Shown here: positions 11,540 through 21,740 of the stretch, in pieces
How the letters are laid out: each line of letters begins with the position of its first letter
Position numbering within the stretch: the stretch's first letter is position 1
Source: Lithodes maja
Lineage: Eukaryota; Arthropoda; Malacostraca; Decapoda; Lithodidae
Direction of reading: 5' to 3'
Assembly (NCBI GenBank): GCA_037953745.1
Contig: JBAKBP010007609.1
Coordinates: 1-64,000, forward strand
Length of the DNA stretch: 64,000 nt
Notes under the pieces: generated by a model
Seen by the model: the letters and a program-made list of their open reading frames with translations, nothing else
Database searches by the model: none
Told to the model about the DNA's origin: nothing
Program-made: the position numbers and the translations under genes

Positions 11540-12619
11540 ATGGCTGACTTTGATGGATTTGAAGTCGGTGAGACCGAGGGCATTCTAGGGAAAATTATAC
11601 GTGAGCTGAATGACATTAAAAGGTGGAAGGAGGATATGCAGGAGTGGAAGGTGAGTGTTAGTTCACAGATTGAGGCTATATGTTCAATATGTGGTGCTCA
11701 GGCTGGGGACATCGAGCCTGGACAAGATTTGAGTTGGGCTAGCCTAAAAGAAATTCAAACTCATATGGGGCAACTCCGGGACGAAAATGAAGCTTTAAGA
11801 TTGCAACTTGAAGAATACAAAGGGCAAACCAAGGAAATGAAAACACATGTGGAGGAGATTAAGGAGAAACACAATAAATGGGTTAATGACGAAGGAGGAA
11901 AAGTGAAGGAAGTGGCAATGAAGGAAATCATGGAAGAACAAAAGAAACAATCAGAACGGGAAAATAAAGATTTAGAATCAGTGGTAGTAAAAGCTATGAG
12001 GAGAAATGAACAGGTCCTGCGTGAAACAATAGATAGAAATAAGTGTATTATTGTATTTGGGGATATAGAGGAGCACATTATTGAGAGGAAAGCTAGGGAT
12101 AAGGAAGAAATTAATAAGGTAAAAATATTGATCAAGCATGTCGATGAAGAAGGAAACAACTGGAGAGATGATATTGAAGAAGTTAGGAGAATGGGTAAAT
12201 ATAGTAAGGGAAACACAAGGCCAATGAGAGTGCAGTTTAGGTCTAGGGTAACAGTGGATGCAATAATGAACGTAACATGGAGACTTAACTTGACCAGCAA
12301 GTTTAAGAAAATTACAATTAGAAAAGACATGAGTATTGAGGATCGAAACATAAGAAAGGAATTGCAAACCGAGGCAAATGTAAAGAATGGAGAAAGGACG
12401 AAAGAAGACGAAAAGAAGTTTTTCTGGAGAGTGTGGGAGGGAAAACTCAAGAAATGGTATATAAAGCGAAGGGACGAAGTAGGGAGGGAAAAGGAGATGG
12501 TGCGGGTGACGGGGGAGAAGGCAGAGAGAGAAACAGTCCAAGTGGAGGCAGAGGGAGGGGAGGTGGAAACGGAGCGAGAAACAGTCCAGGTGGAGACAAG
12601 AGAAGAGGAGACAAGCTAG
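11540..12619 (+). CDS. LINE copy 1 ORF1, coiled-coil nucleic-acid-binding protein
   Basis: The 359-residue protein begins MADFDGFEVG. Residues about 70-160 are heptad-like and charged (EIKEKHNKWVNDEGGKVKEV), predicting a coiled coil for self-association. Residues about 175-310 resemble the RRM-like/C-terminal domain of LINE ORF1 proteins (CIIVFGDIEEHI; RPMRVQFRS; FFWRVWEGKLKKWY). The tail from about 310 is rich in Glu/Arg. It presumably coats LINE RNA in the ribonucleoprotein. LINE F ORF1 (51773-52864) has the same architecture and the same WRV....K.RKW block. The C-terminus overlaps ORF2 in the -1 frame. The ATG follows an upstream stretch without an in-frame alternative. Confidence 0.8.
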   Translation: MADFDGFEVGETEGILGKIIRELNDIKRWKEDMQEWKVSVSSQIEAICSICGAQAGDIEPGQDLSWASLKEIQTHMGQLRDENEALRLQLEEYKGQTKEMKTHVEEIKEKHNKWVNDEGGKVKEVAMKEIMEEQKKQSERENKDLESVVVKAMRRNEQVLRETIDRNKCIIVFGDIEEHIIERKARDKEEINKVKILIKHVDEEGNNWRDDIEEVRRMGKYSKGNTRPMRVQFRSRVTVDAIMNVTWRLNLTSKFKKITIRKDMSIEDRNIRKELQTEANVKNGERTKEDEKKFFWRVWEGKLKKWYIKRRDEVGREKEMVRVTGEKAERETVQVEAEGGEVETERETVQVETREEETS

Positions 12620-15531
12620 GAAATAAATTGGGAGGGGTACGTACAAAAAAGAAAGGAACGGGCAGGGACGAGAAAAATAGGGAAAATACTGGAAACGCTA
12701 AGTTCATGTATACAAATATTGATGGGTTAATTTCCAAAAAGATTGAGTTTGACGAATATGTAAAGAGAGAGAGGCCCGGGGTAGTATGTTTGACTGAAAC
12801 TAAGCTTAACCAGGAGGTAGACACGAATATAATTAGTTGTGCAGGATACAGTACATGGAGAAGAGACAGGTTAGGAAAGCTAGGAGGAGGAGTGTTGATC
12901 ATGGTAGATAATAAAATTACTGCTAAAGAATTAAAACTTGGTGATAGCATTGCTGAAGTGGTAGCAGTTGAAATTGAGGATAATGATAGGTCAAAATTGG
13001 ACATTGTATCAGTTTATTTACCTCCTAAGACTAAATCTTGGAGCAACGATGAATATAATGAATTAATTTTGGAAACCTTGCGTATGTTAGAAATTATTTG
13101 TAAAAGGAAAAATAGGCTTATTCTTGCAGGGGACTTTAATTGCGGGGAGGTGGATTGGGAATGTTTGGATGCGGGTTCAAATGAAAATACTTGGGGTAGT
13201 AAATTTCTTGAACTAACAATGGGGTACCTATTAACACAACACGTTATGGAAAATACAAGATTTAGAGGAGGTGATGAACCATCAAGACTCGACTTATTAT
13301 TCACCAAAGACCCCCAAGAAATAAAGAACCTAACATATTTGAGTCCCATGGGAAAAAGCGATCATGCTGTGATTGAATTTGAATTGACAGTGGAATTTCT
13401 GGAAGGCAGAGAGGAGGAACATAGGGAATATAGACTAAATTATAGTAAGGCGGATTATGAATCATTACGAGGATACTTTGCAAATATAGATTGGTCATTT
13501 ATTGAGCAAGAACAGAATATTCAGGTAAAATACACCATGTTACTAGACATTTACAGGGAGGGGGTAGATAAATATGTACCAACATTTAAGGATAGAAAGC
13601 TGGTTAAGGAGAAAGAGTGGTTTAACATGCGATGTCACATTGCCCAGAACAAAAAGGACTCTGCATGGAATAAAGTGAGAAGGAGACACACTGAGGAAAA
13701 ATGGAATGAGTATAAGAATGCTAGAAACAACTATGTCAGGACTATAAGAGAGGAGAAAAAGAACTTTGAAAAAGATATAGTAAACAAATGTAATAAAGAA
13801 CCCAAACTGTTCTATAGTTATATCAACGGCAAAACAAAAATAAAGGACAAAATAACAAAGCTTAGGGTAGAGGGTCAATTATATGAAGACACAGTGGGTA
13901 TGTGTGAAATTATGAATGATACATTAACATCCGTGTTTGTGGAGGAGGATGACTATGTAGAACCTGTGGTGGAATTGAACGAGATACAGGGACTAGAGTC
14001 GATAGAAGTCAACAAGGATGAACTAAAATCATTGTTAGAAGAATTGGACGTGAGAAAATCTATGGGCCCAGATAACATTGCTGGATGGGTATTGAGAGAA
14101 TGTTCTGAACAACTAGTGAGACCTATTTTTAATATTGTTCAACACTCATTAAACAAGGGGGAACTTCCCTTAGAATGGAAACAAGCAAATATAACTCCAA
14201 TATATAAAAGTGGAAATAAAGAAGACCCGCTAAATTATCGACCGGTATCCTTAACGAGTGTTATATGCAAGCTTTGTGAAAAGATTATTAGAAAAAGATG
14301 GGTGGGTATGTTGGAGGAGAGGGAAATAATTTCAAGCAAGCAGTTCGGGTTCAGAAAAGGTCATTCGTGTACCACAAATTTGTTGAGTTACTATGATAGG
14401 GTAATTGACATTGTACAAGGGAGGGAGGGGTGGGTGGATTGTATTTACTTAGATTTCAAGAAGGCATTTGATAAGGTGCCTCATAAGAGATTGTTGTGGA
14501 AGCTCAGGACTGTGGGGCGGGTTGAGGGAGTATTATTAAAGTGGATGGAAAACTATTTAATTGGGAGGGAAATGCGAACAGTAATAAAAGGAAAGTTCTC
14601 CTCGTGGAAAAGGGTAAAAAGCGGAGTGCCTCAAGGATCGGTGTTGGCTCCAATCATGTTTTTGGTTTTCATCAACGACCTTCAAATGGGAATAGGCTCA
14701 TATATATCTATGTTTGCTGATGATGCAAAATTAATGAAGCATATTACAAGTAGGAGTAGTTGTGAAGAATTACAGAGAGACCTAGATAAGTTATATGAGT
14801 GGAGTCAAACTTGGAAAATGGAATTCAACACGAGTAAGTGTCAGGTTCTTGAGATGGGAAAAAGTAAATATAGACCTTCTTGGGGATATAAAATAGGAGA
14901 TGAAATAATTAGTAAAGCTGTGAAAGCAAAAGACCTAGGGGTAGTTGTGGCAGACAGCTTGTCACCTGAACAGCATATAAATAAAATAACTGGTGAAACC
15001 TATGCAGTGTTGACTAACATGAGAATAGCTCTGAATTATTTAGATGAAGAGATGTTAGCAAAAATAATAGGGACAATAATACGACCAAGACTGGAGTATG
15101 CAGCAGTGGTGTGGTCTCCACACCTTATAAAACATAATAAAAAACTGGAAAGAGTTCAGAGAGTTGCCACTAAGATGATAGCTAGCCTTAGAGACCTGCC
15201 TTATGAGGAAAGATTGGAGAGGCTAAAGCTGCCAACGCTGAGGGAGAGGAGAGAGAGAGGTGACATGATCATGATGTTTAAGTGTGTGAAAGGTTTTGAG
15301 AAGATCGACAAGGGAGATTTTGTGGTGAGGGACGAGGGAAGAACCAGGGGTCATGATTGTAAGTTGAGGAAAGTTATATGTAAGTCTGATGTAAGAAAGT
15401 TCAGCTTCCCGTATAGAAGCATTGAGTGTTGGAATAAGTTGGATGGGGAGGTGGTGGGAGCAAGAAATATCCAAACTTTTAAAGCAAAATTGGATAAATG
15501 TAGAGAGAGAGACAGGACAACACGAGCTTAG
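12433..15531 (+). CDS. LINE copy 1 ORF2, endonuclease-reverse transcriptase
   Basis: The frame is 1032 codons. The first ATG is at 12454 (MVYKAKG), but the frame is already open from about 12340. After a Gly/Arg-rich linker (20-90), an AP-like endonuclease spans about 90-320: TNIDGL, LTETKL (Glu122), GDFN (233-236), RLDLLF, SDH (309-311). RT follows: SMGPDNIAGW, NYRPVSLTS, QFGFRKGHS, YLDFKKAFDKVPHKR, SGVPQGSVLAPIMF, and FADDAKL at 761-764. The C-terminal domain reads RPRLEYAAVVWSPH, then RRERGDMIMMFK. It would nick target DNA and prime cDNA from the nick. All core catalytic motifs are present. LINE F and the 41000 fragment are relatives in the same group. Confidence 0.9.
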   Translation: MGGKTQEMVYKAKGRSREGKGDGAGDGGEGRERNSPSGGRGRGGGNGARNSPGGDKRRGDKLGNKLGGVRTKKKGTGRDEKNRENTGNAKFMYTNIDGLISKKIEFDEYVKRERPGVVCLTETKLNQEVDTNIISCAGYSTWRRDRLGKLGGGVLIMVDNKITAKELKLGDSIAEVVAVEIEDNDRSKLDIVSVYLPPKTKSWSNDEYNELILETLRMLEIICKRKNRLILAGDFNCGEVDWECLDAGSNENTWGSKFLELTMGYLLTQHVMENTRFRGGDEPSRLDLLFTKDPQEIKNLTYLSPMGKSDHAVIEFELTVEFLEGREEEHREYRLNYSKADYESLRGYFANIDWSFIEQEQNIQVKYTMLLDIYREGVDKYVPTFKDRKLVKEKEWFNMRCHIAQNKKDSAWNKVRRRHTEEKWNEYKNARNNYVRTIREEKKNFEKDIVNKCNKEPKLFYSYINGKTKIKDKITKLRVEGQLYEDTVGMCEIMNDTLTSVFVEEDDYVEPVVELNEIQGLESIEVNKDELKSLLEELDVRKSMGPDNIAGWVLRECSEQLVRPIFNIVQHSLNKGELPLEWKQANITPIYKSGNKEDPLNYRPVSLTSVICKLCEKIIRKRWVGMLEEREIISSKQFGFRKGHSCTTNLLSYYDRVIDIVQGREGWVDCIYLDFKKAFDKVPHKRLLWKLRTVGRVEGVLLKWMENYLIGREMRTVIKGKFSSWKRVKSGVPQGSVLAPIMFLVFINDLQMGIGSYISMFADDAKLMKHITSRSSCEELQRDLDKLYEWSQTWKMEFNTSKCQVLEMGKSKYRPSWGYKIGDEIISKAVKAKDLGVVVADSLSPEQHINKITGETYAVLTNMRIALNYLDEEMLAKIIGTIIRPRLEYAAVVWSPHLIKHNKKLERVQRVATKMIASLRDLPYEERLERLKLPTLRERRERGDMIMMFKCVKGFEKIDKGDFVVRDEGRTRGHDCKLRKVICKSDVRKFSFPYRSIECWNKLDGEVVGARNIQTFKAKLDKCRERDRTTRA
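12439..12445 (+). promoter_or_regulatory. candidate -1 frameshift heptamer G GGA AAA
   Basis: In the ORF1 phase (codon boundary at 12440) the sequence reads G GGA AAA within the ORF1/ORF2 overlap, and ORF2 lies in the -1 frame. The layout fits programmed slippage, but LINE F lacks the heptamer at the equivalent place (CGGAAAA), which weakens the case. Confidence 0.25.
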
Positions 15532-15946
15532 GCTCAAATCCTGTATACTACAATTAGGTGAGTACAACAACAGCATAGTTTTATATTGGCTTTGCAAAAC
15601 CGAAAAAACTACAAACAACACGTGTCCGTATGAACACTGTTAGATGGGTACAGCCAACCCGCCGGGAATCAGAAGGAGCCTGAAACAGGCACCCCAGAGA
15701 CGCAGTCCTGGGGAGCCACAGACACCCACTCGCCGGGGAAACAAGCCTGTTTTTAAACCACGCGTGGCCAAAACTCGGCAACCAGCCGGGTTTTTTCATG
15801 GTGTAACCGAGAAAAACCCGCCGGAAATAACCCACCCCGTCCAGATACCATCTGAACGCAACACAGGACCGAGGCGTAGCCAAAACACAACTAACGCCGG
15901 GCTCAACATAGTCCGTGGAATTAGCCAATACACAACTAACCCAGGA

Positions 15947-17502
15947 TCAGGAGGTCAGAAGTGTGGGAAGCCATGAAAAGAGTGAAGTTGGGGAAAGCAC
16001 CAGGAACAGATGGAGTGTGTGGGGAAATGTTGAGGTATGGTGGTGAGATAGTGATAGAATGGGTATGGAAAATGTGCAAACTAGCATGGGAGAAGGGGAG
16101 TGCACCCGATGACTGGAAGACTGGCATAATAGTCCCCCTATATAAGGGCAAAGGGGAAAGAGGAGTGTGTGGTAACCACCGAGGAATATGTCTTCTAAGC
16201 GTAGTAGGGAAGGTATACAGTAGGGTAGTGATTGAGAGAGTGAGAGTGAGAACGGAGAAATGGATAGGCGACGAGCAGGGAGGCTTTAGGAAGGGAAGAG
16301 GATGTGTAGATCAGATTTTTACCCTGAATTGTGTTGTGGAGAAGTATCTGGAGAAGAAACAAAAGGTGTATGTTGCCTTTATGGACTTGGAGAAGGCCTA
16401 TGACAGAGTGGATAGAGAAGGTTTGTGGAAAGTACTTAGAATATACGGAGTAGAGGGCAAGTTGCTGAAAGCAGTGAAGAGCATGTATGAGGGTGCAAAG
16501 GCGGCAGTACGTGTGGAGAGTGAGCAGAGCGAGTTCTTTGACCTGAATGTTGGTTTGAAACAGGGGTGTGTGATGTCCCCGTGGTTGTTTACTGTATATA
16601 TGGATGGAGTTATGAATGAAATACTATCAAGAGCAGTGGATGTTGGTGTATCGCTGAAAAGGGAGGGAATTGAGTGGAAGCTACCTATACTGCTGTTTGC
16701 GGATGATACAGTTCTGATGAGTGATAATGAATGGGAGTTGCAGGGTCTGGTAAATGAGTTTGGAACAGTGTGCGAAAAACGGAATTTGAAGGTAAATACG
16801 GGGAAGAGCAAGGTTATGGTCTTCGAAAGGGGTGAAGTCACAGAGTGTGAGGTGAAGCTGAACGGTCAGGCTATGGAGATCGTCAACTCGTTTAAGTATC
16901 TGGGCAGTGTGTTGAGTAAAGATGGGACTATGGATGAAGAGGTGCGGGAGAGGGTACAACAGGGGAAGAGGGTTGTAGGAACGCTAAAAGCAGTAACAAG
17001 AAATAGGGTGGTCAGTATGGAAGTGAAGAAGTCCTTGCATGACAGTGTGGTAATCCCGACACTGACTTACGGAAGCGAAGCATGGACGTTGGTTGAGAGA
17101 CTCAGACCAAGAGTGAGAGCAGTGGAAATGAATTACTTAAGGAGTGCGTGCGGAATTACATGGAGGGATAGACAGACTAATGAGGAAGTAAGAAAGAGGT
17201 GTGGTGTGGAGGTAGATGTGCTGGAAAGTGTGAAAAGGAACAACTTGAGATGGTTCGGCCATATGGAACGTATGGAAAGCGAGAGAATGACTAAGAGGGT
17301 GTACGAGAGCGAGGTGGAGGGACAGAGGGGGAGAGGTAGACCGAATATGAGGTGGAAGGATGGAGTGAGGAACTACATGAATGAAGGCGGTGCTGGTTGG
17401 GGGGAGGGGCGTCGACTGACTGGGGACAGAGGTGCATGGGGGCGGTTCGTTCGTGGCCACCCCTTCGGGGATCACGGCGTCAGGCAATAGATAGATAGAT
17501 AG
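15947..17502 (+). mobile_element. 5'-truncated RTE-like LINE with (ATAG)n tail
   Basis: The insertion begins inside RT, ends in a short ATAG/GATA microsatellite and is bounded by a 15-bp target duplication. Its coding part is intact, so it is a recent insertion. The 2984-3550 fragment is an older copy of the same family. Confidence 0.85.
15961..17490 (+). pseudogene. RTE-like LINE RT, N-terminally truncated but open
   Basis: The 509-codon frame is open from the insertion boundary. RT motifs in order: VKLGKAPGTDGV, NHRGICLLSV, EQGGFRKGRGCVDQIF, FMDLEKAYDRVDREGL, LKQGCVMSPWLF, and LFADDTVLMSD (FADD at 246-249). The C-terminal domain reads LRWFGHMERMESER and GRGRPNMRWKDGV, typical of RTE-type ORF2 ends. 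Endonuclease and the RT N-terminus are missing, so the copy cannot transpose by itself. The initiator shown is only the first usable codon, not a natural start. Confidence 0.8.
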
Positions 17503-18259
17503 ACAACTAACCCAGGACACATAAATAGTCAGTGGAATTAGCCAATACACAACTAAACCAGGACACACATCACACAGTAGTACATATTTAGAAAATAAAT
17601 CAATAACACTTGTATACAGTATGTGGTAAAGCTACGAGAGGCTGGCTAGGCCTAGGCAGACGGATAACATTAACATGTCGGAATATAAACAAAAAGCACT
17701 GAATTATATCACAACAGGAACCACCGCCAACACACCACTGTAGCAAATACTTCCGGCAAAGGGAAGAACTGACTCGGGACCCAGAAAAAACTTCACTAAG
17801 TGAAGAAAAATACACTGGGAACGTCAGCAAAAATACGCTACCTCATCAGAAAGATAAAAGGAAGCAATAACGCGTAATGAAAGCCGCCTTCATCACAAAG
17901 CTAGCTAACTGTGAAAAAGTTCACCTGTCCACAACCGGACCACGAGGGTACATCCGAAATAGATGCCCCAAACACACGACCCAAAATCCACACAAGTAAA
18001 TCCACGATATGATGGAAAGCTTATTGGATAGTTATTCTTATTTTCTTTTTGTTTTTTATTTTTTACGAAGTTTTTTTCGTAGTGAGAACCCAATTCATAA
18101 TGACTGAAGCCATGAGTGAGGTCGCGTGCGCTCATGATGAAGGCTCCTTAGATTTTAAATGCTCTGCGCGGTAGATTCAAACTACGGTGGATTAGTGTTT
18201 GAAGAGGATGCCTTGTGTAATAGGCATGTTCGTCAATGATGGAGGGGCCACTAATAAAT

Positions 18260-19973
18260 GTAATACACCACTATTACCTCTTGTTACCCTGTAGGTTCAT
18301 ATGTAAAGATTTTAGAATATCTTTACTTGTCAAAAAAATTTAAGAATATCCTCCGACATGATATAAAGACGAGCATATCTTTATCAATGACGCAGTCTTC
18401 CCAGTGGTTTTTTGTTCACCGGAAACCCATATTAAGACGCCGGCCTCCTTATTATATCGCAGTTAAAAGGGTAAGCCTATCTTAATTTTAGATCTGACTT
18501 CTCTCGAAGCCTTCATAGATCGCCGTATTTTGAAGGCCTCGATACCCAATTGTATCCCTCAATTGTCTGGCCAACCATACCGAATTGCAAATCCGTTAAT
18601 CCCACCCTCCCAAGGTTCAACCGCCGGGTGTGAAATTAATTTAATGTTAACCCCAATTGTTCCTATCTCCACTTCTTTGCAAAAGCTCGCCGGGGTGGAA
18701 AGACCAATCAAACAAAACAGCCTAGTTTTTTAATCGCTTTGCAAAAACCGGGAAAACTAAACTCAACAGGTGTCCGCATGAACACCTAGTTAAATGGGTA
18801 TAGCCATCCCGCCGGGAAACACACAGTAAGCCTGAACACAGGCTCCACTACAGAGACGCAGTTCCTGGAGAGCCCTCAAGCCACCACTCGCCGGGGGAAA
18901 CTAGCCTATTTTAACCACACGTGATTAAAACTCGGCAACCAGCCAGATTTTCTCGGCGCAATCGAGAAAACCCGCCGGAAAAGGCAACCCACACTAACCA
19001 GACGCAATCTGATATACACAAATAGTCCCTGGATTAAGCCAAAACACAACTAATCCAGGACACACATGACACAGTAGTACATATTTATACAATAAATCAA
19101 TAACACTTGTACATGTAAAAAGCTACGAGTGGCTGGCTAGGCCTAAGCAGACGGAAACATCACTTAATCACGCCGTAATATAAACAAAAAGCACTGTATC
19201 ATATCACAACAGGAACAGCCGCCATCACAACATCGTAGAAAAAATCCCGGGAGAGGGATGCACTGACTCGGGACCTAGAAAAAACTTCACTAAGTGAAGA
19301 AAAATACGCTAGGAACGTCAGTATACAAATATATAAGGCAACTTCATCAGAAAGATAAGAAGAAGCCTGATAACGCGTAGTTAAAGCCAACTAAATAACT
19401 AGGCTAGCTATCCGCGAAAAACGTATCACGCGTCCACTACGGGACCACGAGGGTACACCCGAAATAGGCGTCCCAAACACACAACCCAAATACACTGAAC
19501 TGCGGGAAACCCGCCCATGACACTCCTGCTACGCATATCCTAACCTTACTCGATACATCCCAGAGTAAACAAATGAGAAAAAACTCACGAGGGACGCAGA
19601 AAATGCGGAATCAGCGGAGCGTGGGGAGACACGTCAGGGCAGGTTGAGCGCAGAGCAGAGAAGAAGGAAGTATGACGCCTGAAGTCAGCGTCTGGTCAAA
19701 TATCCACACAAGTACATCCACGAGTATATGGAAAGCTTATGAATAGTTATTCTTATTTTCTTTTTTTTTATTATTTGTTACGAAGTTTTTTCGTAGTGAG
19801 AACCCAATTTCATAATGACAGAACCATGAGTGAGGTTGCGTGCGCTCATGATGAAGGCTCCTCAAATTTTTTATGCTCTGCGCGGTAGATTCAAACTACG
19901 GTAAATGAGCGTTTGAAGAGGAGGCCTTATGTAATAGGCATAATTGTCAATGATGGAGGGGCCACTAATAAAT
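18260..19973 (-). mobile_element. DIRS copy B', leader plus left terminal repeat
   Basis: The sequence follows the A-type leader (CTTCATAGATCGCCGTA; GCCGGGTGTGAAATTAAT; TCGGCAACCAGCC) and ends in a left terminal repeat (about 19690-19973) closing with GGGGCCACTAATAAAT. At 18260 the leader is cut by the left end of copy B, and at 19973 it abuts the interior of copy C. Confidence 0.75.
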
Positions 19974-21740
19974 AAGGATGTGTCTGGAGGCGGAAACAGA
20001 TAAATGGAGCTCCATTTGTTCCACTCTACCAGAAAAGCGTCTGGACCCCCCGCCGGAGTCTGACTCCGACGTGTGAGATACTGAGGCAGCCTGTGGTTGG
20101 CCTCTGACGCGAACAAGTCCACTTGTGGATGGTAGGGTTCGGCAATCATCTTTTGAAAGATGTTTTGCTTGAGAGCCCATTCTACTTGAGTGCTCTGTCT
20201 CCGAGACAGAGCGTCTGCCCATACGTTCGCCACGCCGGGCAGATATGTTGCATGAAGATAAATCTCTAGCTTCTCCGCTAGCCGAAAGATCTTTTCCGAC
20301 AACCCTTGTAACACTCGAGATCTCTCTGACCCTTGTTTTTTAATGCATGTCACTGCAGTCATATTGTCCATTCTGAAGGCTAGGGACTTTCCCGCCTGGC
20401 TCATGCCGTGCTCCTGTAAAAAGAATAGTGGGACTAACAACTCCTTTGCATTGATATGAAGGTGATTTGATATTGACCATAGACCCTGACCCTGATGTCC
20501 TAGGTTTGACTGGTAACCCCAACCCAGGGTACCTGACGCATCTGTATCTATCTAGACTGTCGGAGGAGGAGCTGTCCAAGTTAAGGAGGAGTGCATTACT
20601 TCTGGCTTCGCCCAAGCCGCCAGTAGGTTGTGGATTAAAGTTGGAATTTTCCGCGGCGTTTCCGCTGGCGACAGCGGAAAGCACCTGTTTCCTTCCAAAA
20701 TAATTTGTTTGACCTTCAGACGACCTAACGGGACCGTCAGCTGTATCCAATTGAGTAAGCCTACCAGAGATTCCCAGATCCTCCTCGTTATTGTCAAAAT
20801 CTCTGACGGTTGTCTTCGCTCTGACTCAGAGTGAGAAACTCGGTATCCCAGATAAGGCCCACCCATTGGATTTTCTTGGTGGGGATCAATGAGGACTTTG
20901 CTAAGTTCACCTTGAACCCCAAGGCAGCTACTGTACATGGTTTAACACAAGTTGTACATGTTGGAGGCAGATTATTTTGGATTGTGCTACTATTAACCAA
21001 TCGTCTAGGTGCCATAACACCATGATCCCTTGTTTGTGTAACGGTAGCAAAGCCTGTCGGACTAATTTTGTGAAAATTCTGGGTGCTAGATTTAATCCAA
21101 AGGGCATTCTTTGAAAGACAAACGTTTGATCCCCGTTCCGTAAGGCCAGATACTTTTGAAAACGTTTGTTAATTGGGACATGCCAATAGGCTTCTGTGAG
21201 ATCGATGGAACACATCCAACCCTGTGGCGGGAGTGTCAATCTGATCTGATTCACCGTCAGCATCCTGAATGACTGATTGTGAATATGGGTGTTGAGATAT
21301 GAGAGGTCGATCACCGGCCTCATCTGAACACTGTCCCTTTTTGGCACCAGGAACAACCGGGATGTGAACACGGGCTGTGACAAAGGACTGGGGATAATGA
21401 TCTGCTTTTGGGCCATCTCTGACGACGGATCCCACCTCCAATGAAACAAGATTGAATTCTGTGGGGATACGTGAACGGGGTCGCCGGGACCACCGCCAGG
21501 AGAGGCCTTTGCGGACCACTGTCCTTGCCCATGTTCGCCGGGGCCATGCCCGATGACAATCTCGGAAGTTGCCAGTTGCATAACTGGTGTTGTCCGGCAG
21601 TACTACTCTCGGTTCCGTCTCGCCTTGCCTTGGCACTGGGAGTGAGAGAGCCTTGTGGTGTCTCAGTTTTTTGAAGAGGAGGGTTGTGACTCTGATTTTG
21701 GAATGGGGTGATGAGAGGCCTTGCTACCATCACTACTGGG
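19974..21740 (-). pseudogene. DIRS C RT/RNase H/MT-like remnant
   Basis: 21581-20928 encodes RT blocks VFTSRLFLVPKRDSVQMRP, SIDLTEAYWHVPINK, MPFGLNLAPRIF and WHLDDWLIVA, where His replaces the usual Tyr before LDD. 20938-20552 continues with GLIWDTEFLTLSQSE and the fingers-like RLKVKQIILEGN. 20440-19974 covers the RNase H end (FRMDNMTAVTCIKKQGS) and the HLHATYLPG.ANVWADALSRR block, then LFASEANHRLPQYLTRR and YLFPPPDTS. At least two frameshifts separate the pieces, so the enzyme is dead. Confidence 0.75.

Larger units (their letters stand above)
11305..15566 (+). mobile_element. CR1-like LINE copy 1, structurally complete
   Basis: It comprises a 5' UTR of roughly 235 bp, ORF1, an overlapping ORF2 and a short 3' UTR ending in ATTAGGTGAGTACA, which is also the 3' end of the copy at 27691-29841. 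Short direct repeats in place of poly(A) are typical of the CR1/L2 group. Both ORFs are uninterrupted, so the copy looks young and possibly active. The 5' limit is placed where DIRS leader sequence stops and is approximate. Confidence 0.8.
15932..17517 (+). repeat. 15-bp target-site duplication around the RTE-like LINE
   Basis: ACAACTAACCCAGGA occurs at 15932-15946 and again at 17503-17517, exactly flanking the LINE and its ATAG tail. Confidence 0.9.
15567..18259 (-). mobile_element. DIRS copy B, leader and left terminal repeat only
   Basis: 15567-15946 and 17503-17890 are DIRS leader, rich in GCCGG motifs and in the TCCGTGGAATTAGCC repeat. About 17890-18259 is the left terminal repeat ending GGGGCCACTAATAAAT. 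The leader differs clearly from A's and is closest to D's. An RTE-like LINE interrupts it at 15947-17502, and the coding part is missing beyond the CR1-like LINE. Confidence 0.75.

Noticed and set aside
11761..13004. Long minus-strand frames opposite LINE copy 1 ORF1/ORF2 (for example 12450-11761, 13004-12447)
   Set aside because: They mirror purine-rich coding sequence, giving Ser/Leu/Pro-rich text without domains; shadows of the real ORFs.
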